NCBI GenBank assembly: GCA_905221605.1
Contig: CAJNDS010002855.1
Span: 137,501-201,500, forward strand
Direction of reading: 5' to 3'
Source: Symbiodinium natans
Lineage: Eukaryota; Sar; Dinophyceae; Suessiales; Symbiodiniaceae
Length of the DNA stretch: 64,000 nt
Shown here piece by piece: positions 42,182 to 51,432 of the stretch (position 1 is its first letter; every line of letters starts with the position of its first letter). Made by a program: the position numbers and the translations under genes. The notes beneath the pieces are model-generated. The model did no database searches and had not been told where the DNA came from. It saw only the letters and a program-made list of their open reading frames with translations.

Positions 42182-42616
42182 CTGGGCGCCTTGCGAGGCT
42201 TTTGGAGGGTTTAGGGCTTAGGGTTTAGGGTTAGGGTTTAGGGTTTAGGGTTTAGGGTTTAGGGTTTAGGGTTTAGGGTTTAGGGTTTAGGGTTTAGGGT
42301 TTAGGGTTTAGGGTTTAGGGTTTAGGGTTTAGGGTTTAGGGTTTAGGGTTTAGGGTTTAGGTTTAGGGTTGAGGGTTTAGAGGGTTTAGGTTCTAGAGCC
42401 CTTTTGTTGTTTAACCCCAAGAACCCCAAACCCTCAATTTTAGGGTTTCGTGCAGGCTTTCGAGGGGTTTGTTAGGGTTTATGATGAGTGTATAGGGTTA
42501 CGGGGTCTACAACGGGGCTTAGTGCTGGGAGCCTGGGGGGGTTTAGGGTGTAGCTTCCGGGCTGTATCGTAAACCCTAAGCCCCTTTTTAGGCCCAAGTA
42601 TACACTACATAGGTAC

Positions 42617-42662
42617 CTGGATTCCTGGGGTTAGAGTGCGCGAGGAGGAGCTCCATCTCTGC
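42617..42662 (-). CDS. Exon, helical segment
   Basis: Acceptor CCCTGCGCCTCCAG, donor AATCCAG|GTACCTATG. It reads AEMELLLAHSNPRNP, phase 0/1. It opens with GCAGAGATGGAG, a repeat of the sequence that ends the previous exon. Confidence 0.65.
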
Positions 42663-42676
42663 CTGGAGGCGCAGGG

Positions 42677-42816
42677 TACTGATCAGACCAATTATAACTG
42701 TACCAACTGACCCTAAACCCTAAACCCTAAACCCTAAACCCTAAACCCTAAACCCTAAACCCTACTAAACCCTAAACCCTAAACCTTCATTGGGTTAGTA
42801 AGTACCCTGAGCCTCC
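42677..42816. mobile_element. Family-C element split by a CCCTAAA array, forming most of an intron
   Basis: The left half GGGTACTGATCAGACCAATT...ACTGTACC and the right half CATTGGGTTAGTAAGTACCC are the two arms of family C; ten CCCTAAA units sit between them (42711-42786). Exons 42813-42892 and 42617-42662 begin or end at its borders. Confidence 0.75.
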
Positions 42817-42892
42817 ATCTCTATGAGCTGGATAGTAGCATCGTTCTCGAAGGCTCCCCGAGTCGAAGGATCGGAACAAGGTACGGATGTCT
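42813..42892 (-). CDS. Exon, unidentified protein
   Basis: Acceptor ACTGGAACCTAG, GC donor AGATGGAG|GCTCAGGG. Phase 2/0, TSVPCSDPSTRGAFENDATI then QLIEME. All three frames are partly open; this one chains with 42617-42662 to give QLIEMEAEMELLLAH across the junction. Confidence 0.6.
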
Positions 42893-43133
42893 CTAGGTTC
42901 CAGTGTGTGCTCAACGGGTTTAAGGTTTAGGATTTAGGGTTTAGGGTTTAGGGCCATCTTCCGTCTGTGTGTGTTTGGGTGCGGGTCTTAGGGTCCTCTT
43001 GCTTTAGGATTTCGGGCGGTTTAGGGTTTGTGGGTGGCTTGGGGTTGCAGGTGAGCTTGAGGCCGTGGCAGTGTTTATGATGTCATAGAGCTGTGATGCG
43101 CCTTGTGTATTTAGTTTTTTTTTGGTTTTTTTG

Positions 43134-43248
43134 TCTAGGTGGCACAGTAACCTAGGATGAAAAAAGGGTGACCTTTTTTGCTTAAAGGGGTGTAGAAGGG
43201 AACCTCAACCTGCCAAAAAGGGAATAAGGGTACTACTGGGCATCCTAG
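43134..43248. mobile_element. Family-B short element
   Basis: Ends CTAGGTGGCACAGTAACCTA and TACTACTGGGCATCCTAG; the core has AAAAAAGGGTGACC and GGGAACCTCAACC. Confidence 0.75.
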
Positions 43249-43463
43249 TTGTGGGGGGGGGGGGGGTAGCAGTTTTGAAATTGAGGGAGCAAGCCCGGCG
43301 CAGTCAAACTGTGGCAAGCAAGCCCCAAACCTTGGTGGTCAGAACTACTGCAACAAGGAGGCAAGGAGTACCCAAGACACCCTCCCCCCCCCACCCAAAA
43401 GAAAAAAAAGCACCCTAACCCCCCAAACCCTACACCCTAAACCATAGCCTTTAGGCTCAGCAC

Positions 43464-43497
43464 TCATGCCCTGAGGCGAGGGCTCTCATTATGCCAG
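43464..43497 (-). CDS. Short exon
   Basis: An excellent acceptor GTGCTTTCCCTTCAG, donor GGCATGA|GTGCTGAG. Phase 2/2, GIMRALASGH, in phase with 43776-43809. The other two frames are stopped. Confidence 0.55.
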
Positions 43498-43775
43498 CTG
43501 AAGGGAAAGCACCTTAAGCCGGGCGCGGGCCGAAATTTCAAGCGGGCTTTTTCTAACCGCCTGCAAGCCAGGATTCTGGGTCCTTTTGTTATATTTTTTG
43601 GGAGGCGGGGGGGGGGGGGGGGGGGAGGCGGGCGCTCGGGGTTTGGGGTCTAGGGTTACACATGCGAGGGTTTAGGGTTTAGGGTTTAGGGTTTAGGGTT
43701 TAGGGTTTAGGGTTTATATAGGGTTTAGGGTTTACGGTTAGGATTTAGGATTTAGTGTTTAGGGTTTCCTGGAAC

Positions 43776-43809
43776 CTGATCCACTGAGCCGTTCAGATTG
43801 AGGCTGCCG
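43776..43809 (-). CDS. Short exon
   Basis: Acceptor ATTCTGCCCTCGCAG, donor GGATCAG|GTTCCAGG, both strong. It reads RQPQSERLSGS, phase 0/1. Confidence 0.6.
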
Positions 43810-44353
43810 CTGCGAGGGCAGAATGCCTGGCATAGGGTTGTTATAGGCTTCTTACGAGGGTTTAGGGTTTATGGTATCGGGGTTTAGGGGTAACTCAAGG
43901 TTCCCTTGTACTCCCCACTACTCTCCTAGCTTCCCTACTGAAGTTCCCTAGGTATCTACGCCCCTTGAAACCCCTCCCTTAACAACCCTGTAATTTAGAG
44001 CCTTGGGGTGTTGTCGGTGTTTGGGGATAAGGGTTCAAGGGGCTTCAGGTGGAATGAGGGTTGAAGTACTTTTTTTTCAGGGAGTTGAGGGGTTTGGGAT
44101 TAAGGCTTTAAGGGGCTTGAGGGTTTAAGGGGTTGAAAGGCTTCAAGTGGTTTTATACTGCGCGTTCCTTGCGCAAGTTGGTGTAGGTGTGGTTTCGGGG
44201 CCGACTGCGCCTACACCATGGCTCTGCGTGGGAGTGGAACCCTATGAAACCCTAATCCAGGAGCCCCAAGCACTAAGCCCACCCCTAGATCCTAAACCCT
44301 AAACCCTAAACCCCAAGCACTAAGACCCAAACCCTAAACCCTCAACCCTAAAC

Positions 44354-44397
44354 CCTATGTCGACTAATGCAGATGTCCACTGGTTGTTCCGAAGCCC
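44354..44397 (-). CDS. Short exon candidate
   Basis: Acceptor ATGAGTTCAAG, donor CATAGG|GTTTAGGG. Phase 2/0, ASEQPVDICISRHR. 43810-44353 holds array remnants, a GGTTCCC-type short element (43880-43990) and a GGTGTAGG...CCTACACC hairpin (44181-44218). Confidence 0.5.
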
Positions 44398-44765
44398 CTT
44401 GAACTCATGGGTTCCCTACTACCCCCTCTATATTACGCCCCCCCCCCCTCCCCCGAGGTTCGCACCCTAAACCCTAAAACCTAAACCCCCCCCTAAGCAA
44501 CCTTAATGAGGCGCAATTCTCCCGAAATAGCCTTAATGATGGGAGAGCCTCGGAGGGGGTAGTATAGGGGGGGTAGTAGGGGAACCCATGATTACCGAGA
44601 TGAACCATTGGGAAAGAAGAGTCCCTCAAACGGGGAGCCTTTGCTAAAAAGGAACCTGGGTTTTAGGGTTTTAAGGTTTGGGGTTCTCGGTTTGGGGTTC
44701 AGAGTTTAGGGATCAAGGTTTAGGGCCTAGGGTTCAGGGTCAAGGGTTATTTTGGGGCAGCTGCT

Positions 44766-44875
44766 CTAGACCCAGAAGTACCCTAGGAATAAACAGGGTA
44801 CGGTGTTAGTGTTTGGTTCCCTTCGCGGGGATGATGCGGGAACCCCAATCCAAAAACAACCCACTCCGGGTCCTA
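44766..44875. mobile_element. Family-B short element
   Basis: Ends CTAGACCCAGAAGTACCCTA and CCCACTCCGGGTCCTAA. Immediately followed by a family-C element. Confidence 0.75.
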
Positions 44876-44876
44876 A

Positions 44877-45018
44877 TTGGAGGTTCAGGGTACTTGTTAA
44901 CCCAATAATACCTGTACTGATAACCCGGGATATAACCATATTGGGGGGCACTTTGGGGCTTACAAGTGGGTGGTAAGTGCAGTTCTCATTGGTTCATAAG
45001 TACCCTGAACCTCCAAGT
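44877..45018. mobile_element. Family-C short palindromic element, intact copy
   Basis: TTGGAGGTTCAGGGTACTTG left and AAGTACCCTGAACCTCCAA right are near-perfect inverted repeats; inner CTGTACT against AGTGCAG. Serves as reference for the split copies. Confidence 0.8.
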
Positions 45019-45077
45019 AGGGTACCCTAAACCCTAGAACCCTAAACCCTAGAACCCTAAACCCTAGAACCCTAAAC

Positions 45078-45176
45078 CCTCGTAGTATTTCAATGGTGCG
45101 TAGCGAGGTGCATCCGTGACCAGTGATGTAGCTCGGGGGCAGCTGACTGGCGCAGTCTGCATCCGTGACCTGGTGA
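45078..45176 (-). CDS. Exon, unidentified protein
   Basis: Acceptor AAGCTCTGCAAG, donor CTACGAGG|GTTTAGGG flush with the array. Phase 1/2, HQVTDADCASQLPPSYITGH then GCTSLRTIEILR. An internal acceptor at CAGTCAG|CTGCCC would give a shorter form. Confidence 0.65.
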
Positions 45177-45455
45177 CTTGCAGAGCTTAGGGTTTCGGGC
45201 TTAGGAAGTTCCAGGTTCATATTAGAAGGGTTTAGGGTTTAGGGTTTAGGGTTTAGGGTTTAGGGTCAAGGGTTTAGTATTTAGGGTTTAGGGTTATTTG
45301 TTATTTGGGGTTTAGGGTTTAGGGTTATTTGGCCTTCAGGGTTCAGGGTTCAGGGCTTAGGGTTTAGGGCAGTTTACGGTTTCGGGGTTTAGGGTTTAGG
45401 GTTTAGGGTTCAGGGTTCAGGGTTTAGGGCAGTTTACGGTTTCGGGTTCAGGGGC

Positions 45456-45486
45456 CTCGCAAGGAGGACAAGAGCAAATTGCACAT
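45456..45486 (-). CDS. Short exon candidate
   Basis: An excellent acceptor ACCCCCCTCCAG, GC donor TTGCGAG|GCCCCTG. It reads MCNLLLSSLR, phase 0/1. Confidence 0.4.
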
Positions 45487-45998
45487 CTGGAGGGGGGTTT
45501 GCTTGGTTGCTCTAGATTAGGGCCCCGTCTCAATTCCTCTTGTCATAGGGCTCCTCGATAAGCCCAAAAAGGAACCTTACATGAGAGTAGACCACCAAAG
45601 CCCCAAACCCTGGACATTCATAAGTAAAGGGGCTCTAGAATATACCCTAAACCCTAAACCCTAAACCTTAAACCCACCCTAAACCCTAAACCCTAAACCC
45701 TAAACCCTAAACCCTATAGAGCCACCCCGAGCCCCCTGAACCCCTAAGGCCCTGAGCCTAAACACCCCCAATCAACACATTTTAGGGTTTACAGCGCCTA
45801 GGCCTTAGCCACCTTAGCCAACACACGTGCCATACTGCAAACTTGATATTAGGGTTTAGACTTCTAGCCCTAAACCCTAAACCCTAAACCCTAAACCCTA
45901 AACCCTAAACCCTAAACCCTAAACCCTAAACCCTAACCCTAAACCCTAAACCCTAAACCCATTTAAGCCTCATGATGGGGGGGGTGATATGGAATGAC

Positions 45999-46019
45999 TC
46001 AACTCAGCACCCGCTGTGC
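45999..46019 (-). CDS. Very short exon candidate
   Basis: A strong acceptor AGCTCTCTTGCAG, donor GAGTTGA|GTCATTCC. It reads TAGAEL. To its right, 46073-46281 holds G-array, a poly-C run, a family-E short element and the CCCTAAA array hit by the retroelement. Confidence 0.35.
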   Translation of the reverse strand, partial: AQRVLS

Positions 46020-46276
46020 CTGCAAGAGAGCTGACTTTGCCACCAGACAAGTCCACATCTTTTCTTAGGGGTTCGGGTTTAGGGTTTCGGGTTCCCCCCC
46101 CCCCCCCCCCCCCCCCCCCCCCGCCTCCCCAAACCCCCCCTGCCTAAGATAGTCCCCGGATAATGCCCTCCCCGCCATAGTAGGATTCCCGGATAGTAAG
46201 GACAAGGACCCCAGTGAGGTACCCCTATATTCGGAAACCCCCATGTTCATTCCGAAGAGGCCCTAAACCCTAAACC

Positions 46277-46281
46277 CTAAA
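46277..46281. repeat. Left target-site duplication CTAAA
   Basis: CTAAA directly precedes the 5' LTR; the same five bases follow the 3' LTR at 52807-52811. The target was a CCCTAAA array, so the match partly reflects the repeat, but the array phase breaks exactly as a 5-bp duplication predicts. Confidence 0.8.
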
Positions 46282-46575
46282 TGTTGAAGTCTACTCCTGT
46301 ACATGTCATTCTGTAGTCAATTGCAGTGCGCATTTTTCCTTGTGGCTTCTAGGCCCAAACTCAAGCCTTGAGCATGCCACATATTTAAACATGTACATAT
46401 CATACTGTAGGAGCCGTAGCCCTACACTGCAGAGACCTTTTTTGTTCCTTTGTTGATCTGTTGCTTCTGCGCGTAAAAGATCTCCCCCTATTGTGTGAGC
46501 CATGGTTGGGAATGGGGCTAGGGAATTGATCACTCCACTAGTTCCTTCTGCTCAGCCTGCTGGTTCACACCAGCA
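46282..46575 (+). repeat. 5' LTR (294 bases)
   Basis: Identical to 52513-52806 except at 46486 (C here, G at 52717). It contains TATTTAAA at 46381-46388, a possible core promoter, and an AGAGACCTTTTTTGTTCC tract near 46431. An ATG in its last third (46502) opens a frame into the internal region. Confidence 0.95.
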
Positions 46576-47188
46576 GGTTATGAGCCCAACGCTTGGGCAG
46601 GGCTACGGCACCAATCCACCGCATCCATCTCCACCTCCCGGAGGGGATGGTTTGCAGCACTCAGGTTCAATGCCACCACGTGAATCAGGCCAGTCAGGTG
46701 CAGTGGGCCTTGAACCTAATACGGCTACGGGAGGGGCATTGGGAGGCACAGGCCAGCATGAATCATCGCGAGGTTCAGGGGAAGTGCCACCAATGTCGAC
46801 CACCAGTGAGGGTGGTGAGAGCGCACACCAAATTGTGCATGTGCCCGGCAACACACACCGGGCGGGAGCCCAGGTCTGCAGACCAGCACTGGCATGCCAG
46901 GTACCGCGAGTGGTGAAGCAGCGCCAGGTGGAGCAGTCGCTGGGGACTCCCATGTTGAGGGGTTCCTTACCCCACGTTCCCAGCAAGGACAGGGTTTGCC
47001 CACTATTGCAGAAATGGTTGAGGGTTTCCCTGGGGCTGGACTCCAGCTCATGTCAAGGGTTGGGGATTTTTTCAGAGTTGTCCGCACTGAGGTCATGCAA
47101 GTCCCGGTGTGGCAGGACTCACACGCAACGCCACCACGAAGTGCTACCCGCTCATTGGGTAGTCCGGGAGGTGCATCAGGGCAGTTAG
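46502..47188 (+). CDS. gag N-terminal frame, Gly/Pro/Ser-rich
   Basis: ATG-started, 228 codons, beginning inside the LTR: MVGNGARELITPLVPSAQPA. The first hundred or so residues are disordered (PSPPPGGDGLQHSG, GGALGGTGQHES), like N-termini of dinoflagellate gag proteins. From about 46819 the next frame overlaps and continues the gag-like sequence, so useful coding probably switches frame between 46819 and 46900. Either one base was lost or translation shifts frame; the sequence alone cannot decide. Confidence 0.5.
   Translation: MVGNGARELITPLVPSAQPAGSHQQVMSPTLGQGYGTNPPHPSPPPGGDGLQHSGSMPPRESGQSGAVGLEPNTATGGALGGTGQHESSRGSGEVPPMSTTSEGGESAHQIVHVPGNTHRAGAQVCRPALACQVPRVVKQRQVEQSLGTPMLRGSLPHVPSKDRVCPLLQKWLRVSLGLDSSSCQGLGIFSELSALRSCKSRCGRTHTQRHHEVLPAHWVVREVHQGS
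46576..46590 (+). promoter_or_regulatory. Primer-binding site complementary to a tRNA-Met anticodon arm
   Basis: GGTTATGAGCCCAAC directly abuts the LTR end. Its reverse complement GTTGGGCTCATAACC has the form of an initiator tRNA-Met anticodon stem-loop with anticodon CAT. Drosophila copia is known to prime from an internal half of initiator tRNA-Met in this way; matching this organism's tRNA is untested. Confidence 0.7.
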
Positions 47189-48102
47189 CTTTGGGAGATG
47201 GGAGTTTGGGTTCTAATAGTACTAGTGGGTCACCACCCCAATTGGGGCCACAAGGAACGCCAACGTCCTTTGCACCATCGCACCCCGGAAGGGAGGGCCC
47301 GCTACTGAACGCTGACATGCTGCAGCGCATGCAGGCTTTAGAACAAAGGGCCCCCCTACTGTACGGTAATGTACCCGAAAGACCTCAATCGCGAACAGAT
47401 TCATCATCTTTGCCTCAGGAAGCAATTCAAGCCGAGGTTGCTAGGCAGTTAACAGGGTTTGATCAAAGGGCTCAGGCCCAGGACCGTGAGATCCAGCGTT
47501 TGAGGAGGCAGCTAGAGCAGGAGAAGGCCATGAGGGAGCAGTTGGCTAGGGAGGCGGCAGCTTCAAGCAGTGCCCCGCAAGCCCCCGCACCATCACAAAT
47601 GCAGGTCCGCATTCCTCTCCAGGTGCCATCGTCGCAAGATGCTCAGGTCCACACCTATGCGCAGGTGCAGGATGTTGCAGCGCCCGCGGTTGGTGCTTTG
47701 AGAGCGCCCGCTCAAGCTGCAGCAGCAGCCGCGGCTGCGTCTGGGTTTTGGTCCAACTTCTGGTCAGGGTTGCAGGGCTCCCATAGGTTGCCCAGCAGTG
47801 CAACACAGGTGAATTTGGCCTCTTCTGCCCCAAACCCCCCTTCTCAAGCCGAAAACCTGGGTCTGGGTCAGATCTGGCCTCAAGGCTCAGGAATGCCACA
47901 GGTGCCACAGGTGCAAGGTACACAGGTGCCCGCATCTCCACCCGGAGGGGTTGGACCCGCTGCCTATGCACAGGTGCCACAGGCGCAGGTACACAGGTGC
48001 CGCTTGCACAGGTATCAGGTGCCCAGGCCAGTGCAGCTCCAGGAGGAGCACCTGCAGCAAGTGCAACACCGTGCGCAGCAGCTACCTCAGGCAATCCCCT
48101 GA
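46819..48102 (+). CDS. gag middle frame: conserved motif plus coiled coil
   Basis: Open from 46819, first ATG at 46894. Residues counted from that ATG: FLTPRSQQGQGLPTIAEMVE (about 25-44) then a short FPGAGLQLMSRVGDFF segment; a coiled coil around residues 170-225 (QAQDREIQRLRRQLEQEKAM); then an Ala/Gln/Pro linker with AQVP and CAGGTGCC-type DNA repeats. The frame ends at 48102, but meaningful sequence moves to the next frame near 47980-48000, inside the CACAGGTGCC repeats where slippage is likely. Role: structural capsid precursor. Confidence 0.65.
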   Translation, partial: ERTPNCACARQHTPGGSPGLQTSTGMPGTASGEAAPGGAVAGDSHVEGFLTPRSQQGQGLPTIAEMVEGFPGAGLQLMSRVGDFFRVVRTEVMQVPVWQDSHATPPRSATRSLGSPGGASGQLALGDGSLGSNSTSGSPPQLGPQGTPTSFAPSHPGREGPLLNADMLQRMQALEQRAPLLYGNVPERPQSRTDSSSLPQEAIQAEVARQLTGFDQRAQAQDREIQRLRRQLEQEKAMREQLAREAAASSSAPQAPAPSQMQVRIPLQVPSSQDAQVHTYAQVQDVAAPAVGALRAPAQAAAAAAAASGFWSNFWSGLQGSHRLPSSATQVNLASSAPNPPSQAENLGLGQIWPQGSGMPQVPQVQGTQVPASPPGGVGPAAYAQVPQAQVHRCRLHRYQVPRPVQLQEEHLQQVQHRAQQLPQAIP

Positions 48103-50044
48103 TGGATGCCTTGTTTGCAGGAATGCAGCAGCTTCAAACCATGCAGGCGCAGGGCATGCGGGATAAGAGTGTTGTTAGCAACGCCCCTGAAGCCGTCAAG
48201 CCAGGCACTACTGCACTTCCCATGCTGAAAGCTCCTGATCCGATGAGTGGTTCGTTGGATTTTCAGGATTGGTTGGAGTTAGTTGCAGGGTTGATGGGTG
48301 ATTTGTCCGATTCCTCGCATGATTGGTGGACCGCAGTGCTGCAGGTGAGCCGTAACGCATATGAAAGGTGGGTTAAGGCTACTCCGCTCGATCGCATCAG
48401 GGTAGAGGTTGACGAGCGCCCGGAGCTGGTGGAGGGAAAGTGGTCCAGGGTCAATGCACGTGCGTGCGCCATGATTTTAGCAGCCCTAGATCAAGGGGTA
48501 AAAGCGGAAATGGTAGCTCGCAGGACCACTCAAGTAGCCACTCAAATCATGTTTCGGCTTTACACGTTGTATCAGCCTGGAGGTTCCACGGAAAAGGCAT
48601 TGGTGTTGAATCACCTGCAAAATCCCAATGTTGTTCAGGATGTGGTGTCAGGTGTGTCCGCGCTGAGGGCATGGGGTAGGTGGCACAAGCGCTGCATTGA
48701 CTGCGGTATGGTAGCCCCAGATCCTACAGTTCTTGCCGGTGCCCTCACCGAAATGACCGACCATATCCTAAGCCAAAACCCGGACCCCATGTTCCGAACT
48801 CAGATGGTTCGCAGCATGCTGCACATCGAGACTCACCCTTCGGAAGATGCGGTTCAGGAGTATTACAAGCACTTGTTAGCCGAGTTTGAAACCATGGCTG
48901 GAGCACAGATTGCCACACAGGGTGGGTCAGGCAACAATGTCGCTTTGAAGGCCATGGACGCTACGGGGGGTAAGTCGGGGGGCAAGGGGGGTGAAACTAA
49001 GGGCGGGGGGAAGGGTAAGCCGTGCAAGTACTTTCTTACGCCTAAGCGGTGCAAGTTCGGTGCGAAATGCAAGGCTCCTCACTCCATGAGCGACCTGCCA
49101 GCGGCTGAAAGGTTTAAGAAGTGCCTAAATTGTGGCTCTGAGGACCATCGCGTCAAAGATTGCGAGGCTGGAAAGGCCGAGCCAACGGCGACGGAACAGA
49201 AGCCGTCAGTCCAGGCAGCCTCCACCTCCACGTCATCCTCCGCGCCACCCGTTGTCCAGGCCACGCCTGTTCTGTCCATGGATTCCTTCCTTCAGCACGC
49301 ATCCTACGCCTTGAGGCAGCTTGAAGCTGCGCATGCCACTCATGGGCAACAGCCGTCACAGGGTCCAGTATCCACAGTGCCTGCCCCAGCGGCCCCCACT
49401 CCTGACAGAGATGGTGTGCAGCAGCCTTCAAATCCATCCCTCAAGAAGCTCACCATTTGCTCAAGCATGCCAGCTCGTTGCCTTCTAAATGACCCACAAG
49501 CAAACCCCCCTTCTCGAGCCGAGATCGAGGGGTTGCCCGGTGCCCAAGCCGTGGAGTCCGAGCCACCTTTCATTGGACATGCCCTTCTAGACTCAGGGGC
49601 CACGCACCCTTTACGGCCAGCATCGTCGCAGGAGGAGTGGGTCAAGACAAACAAGGTGCAGGTTGGTTTAGCGGGGGGCCACACATCACACATGCGCATC
49701 ACCAAGCATGGGGTGATACTCACGCCTCCCGGGAGGGATGAGCTGCCGACTGCAATTGTGCCCCTAGGACAGCTTGTCGCGCGGCTGGGGTACATGTTGA
49801 GTTGGACAGCTGATGAGTGTTTCTTGCGTTCCCCTGAGGGTGAGCTCACCACGTTGATGGTTCAGAACGGTTGCCCTGTGATTGAGCGTGATAGGGCATT
49901 GACGCTAATCGCTGAGTTGGAGGCTCAGCGTGAAAACGCACGCAGCACGTTTGCAAACCGCACTGCAAACGAGGTCTCTTCTTCCCTCGTCATAGCCAAA
50001 GCACTTCAGGCCTTTGGCTTGCCCCTTGGAGGGCAGGATGAGCA
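47997..50044 (+). CDS. gag core, zinc fingers and aspartic protease
   Basis: The frame is open from upstream and no ATG is required. Residues are counted from codon 47997. A capsid-like region at about 70-300 includes SLDFQDWLELVAGLMGDLSD and AMILAALDQGVKAEMVA. A Gly/Lys spacer leads to a CCCH finger (C343-X8-C352-X5-C358-X3-H362), then a CCHC knuckle (C376, C379, H384, C389). The retropepsin motif is ALLDSGATH with catalytic D532. A later block (IVPLGQLVARLGY, then LSWTADECFL, then DRALTLIAELEAQ) is the conserved post-protease part of dinoflagellate retroelement polyproteins as I recall them. The frame stays open to 50711, but homology is not evident past about 50040, where integrase and RT would be expected. 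Confidence 0.8.
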
Positions 50045-50481
50045 CGTAAGTCCAAGTCTGAAGCCAGGGTGGGGACATGGCATAAGTGCCCAAATGACCG
50101 CGCCCATTTGGCCAGGGCAAACCCCCCTTTTGGAGCCAAAAAAGGGGGTTTGTGGGACCCAAGTTTTGGATCCCAAAGTGTGCCTGCAGCAGTCCTCAAC
50201 CGTTTGGTTCAGGTTGGACGCCGACGATGAGTGTGACGACAACCCCACACGATACCAGCTTGATGGTGATGGGGATTCAAGCGTCTATGATTTGGACTGG
50301 ACTCGTCTGCCACTCTCGCCGCTCGGAAGAGATGGGCCTGCACAGGTGCCAGGTCCACTGCCGTGTTGTCCGGGCAGGTTTAGTTTAGATGGTCTTGGTG
50401 GGTTGTGCGTGTTTGGGCCGCGTGAGGTCCAGCCAACAAACCGCCAGGACCTAGCCACCAGGAGGAGAGCGCGAAACCACA
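50044..50481 (+). other. Junction region replacing integrase/RT, with hairpin
   Basis: Between protease and membrane ORF only about 440 bases remain. 50121-50157 forms a near-perfect hairpin (CAAACCCCCCTTTTGG against CCAAAAAAGGGGGTTTG). The word AAACCCCCCTTCTC, followed by AGCC, also occurs at 47833 and 49503. One frame reads an acidic DADDECDDNPTRYQLDGDGD; function unknown. Confidence 0.6.
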
Positions 50482-51432
50482 GTGCCCAGCAGTGTTGCAG
50501 TTCCAGTAACCTCCCCCCGGGAGGGCGGGACCCGCAACGCACGCCAACGTGTGACGGCAAACCTCCTTTTTCAGCTGCTGTTATTGTGTCTGTTGTTGCT
50601 TGGCGTGCGTGGCGCCGTGTTTGCACTGTTCGCTGGTGTCCGGAACCCGCCCGCAGCAGCTGCTTCAGGCACTCCAGTACCGTACTGGGTCGAGGAGGAG
50701 CAGTGCGTTAGGTTGTGGGGTTTGAGCGGTGTCGTGCCGGAGCCTCCTGTCCAGGAGGAGTCCCAACAACCCCTTGCAGAACGTGTGCTGCTCACGACTG
50801 TGCGTTTAGCTGCAGCAGCAGATGGCCTTGTGACAGCAGTTTGTTGGGGCATGCCAGGGATTTACCTGTTCCGCAAACGTGATCATCCTGTTTGTGCGGT
50901 ATTCATGCTGTTTGCCTTTTTGCAAGTCGTAGGCGCCGCCAGCCAGCAGGACGAAGAGCCCGAAGACATGTTGCTTCCAGTTCCCTTAGACGCCGACCTC
51001 ATGCTTGCAGTTTGCATTTTCGGTATTGCGTTTTGTGCCATTGGTTTGTGGGAGTTTCTGAAGTGGGATTTTGCCTTCTTGTCACGCAGAGCCTTCGGCA
51101 CGAGCAGTGTGTCGCTAAGCCTGCGAAAGGCACGCAAGCTGCAGCGTCTTCGGGACCGCACGGAGCAAGCAATCCGGGCAGAAATCTCTGAGAGGGAAGC
51201 AGCGGCCAGTTCCTCACAGCGTCTTGCGACCGCTTCCGGGAGGAATGCGCCAGCTTCCACCAGGCAGGCAGATGAAGCACCAACTCGTTTCTTTGCAACG
51301 CCAGAGGGCAACAAGCTTCATCGCACCAAGGCCTGTTCCACACTTGCCCATCCGCGCAAGCTTGTCGTGTTTGAGGTCTGCCAGCAGTGCCACAGGAGCC
51401 GGGCAGATTGCATACAGCATAGCGCACGTTAG
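50482..51432 (+). CDS. Multi-pass membrane protein ORF of the retroelement
   Basis: Open from 50456, no ATG at the start; 316 codons if counted from the GTG at 50482. Hydrophobic segments at about residues 27-52 (NLLFQLLLLCLLLLGVRGAV), 115-130 (weak), 135-153 (PVCAVFMLFAFLQVVGA) and 171-192 (ADLMLAVCIFGIAFCAIGLW). A basic, helical linker follows (KARKLQRLRDRTEQAIRAE). The C-terminus has a spaced H-x4-C...C-x2-C-H motif (H280, C285, C300, C303, H304), like short Cys motifs ending some dinoflagellate retroelement proteins. It sits where the 3' end of pol would be and is not a recognised envelope protein. It must be made by frameshift, re-initiation or from its own RNA. Confidence 0.6.
   Translation: MPSSVAVPVTSPREGGTRNARQRVTANLLFQLLLLCLLLLGVRGAVFALFAGVRNPPAAAASGTPVPYWVEEEQCVRLWGLSGVVPEPPVQEESQQPLAERVLLTTVRLAAAADGLVTAVCWGMPGIYLFRKRDHPVCAVFMLFAFLQVVGAASQQDEEPEDMLLPVPLDADLMLAVCIFGIAFCAIGLWEFLKWDFAFLSRRAFGTSSVSLSLRKARKLQRLRDRTEQAIRAEISEREAAASSSQRLATASGRNAPASTRQADEAPTRFFATPEGNKLHRTKACSTLAHPRKLVVFEVCQQCHRSRADCIQHSAR

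Noticed and set aside
50482-51432. Retroviral envelope gene
   Set aside because: It has several hydrophobic segments but no signal peptide plus fusion-peptide plus single C-terminal anchor layout; called a membrane ORF only.
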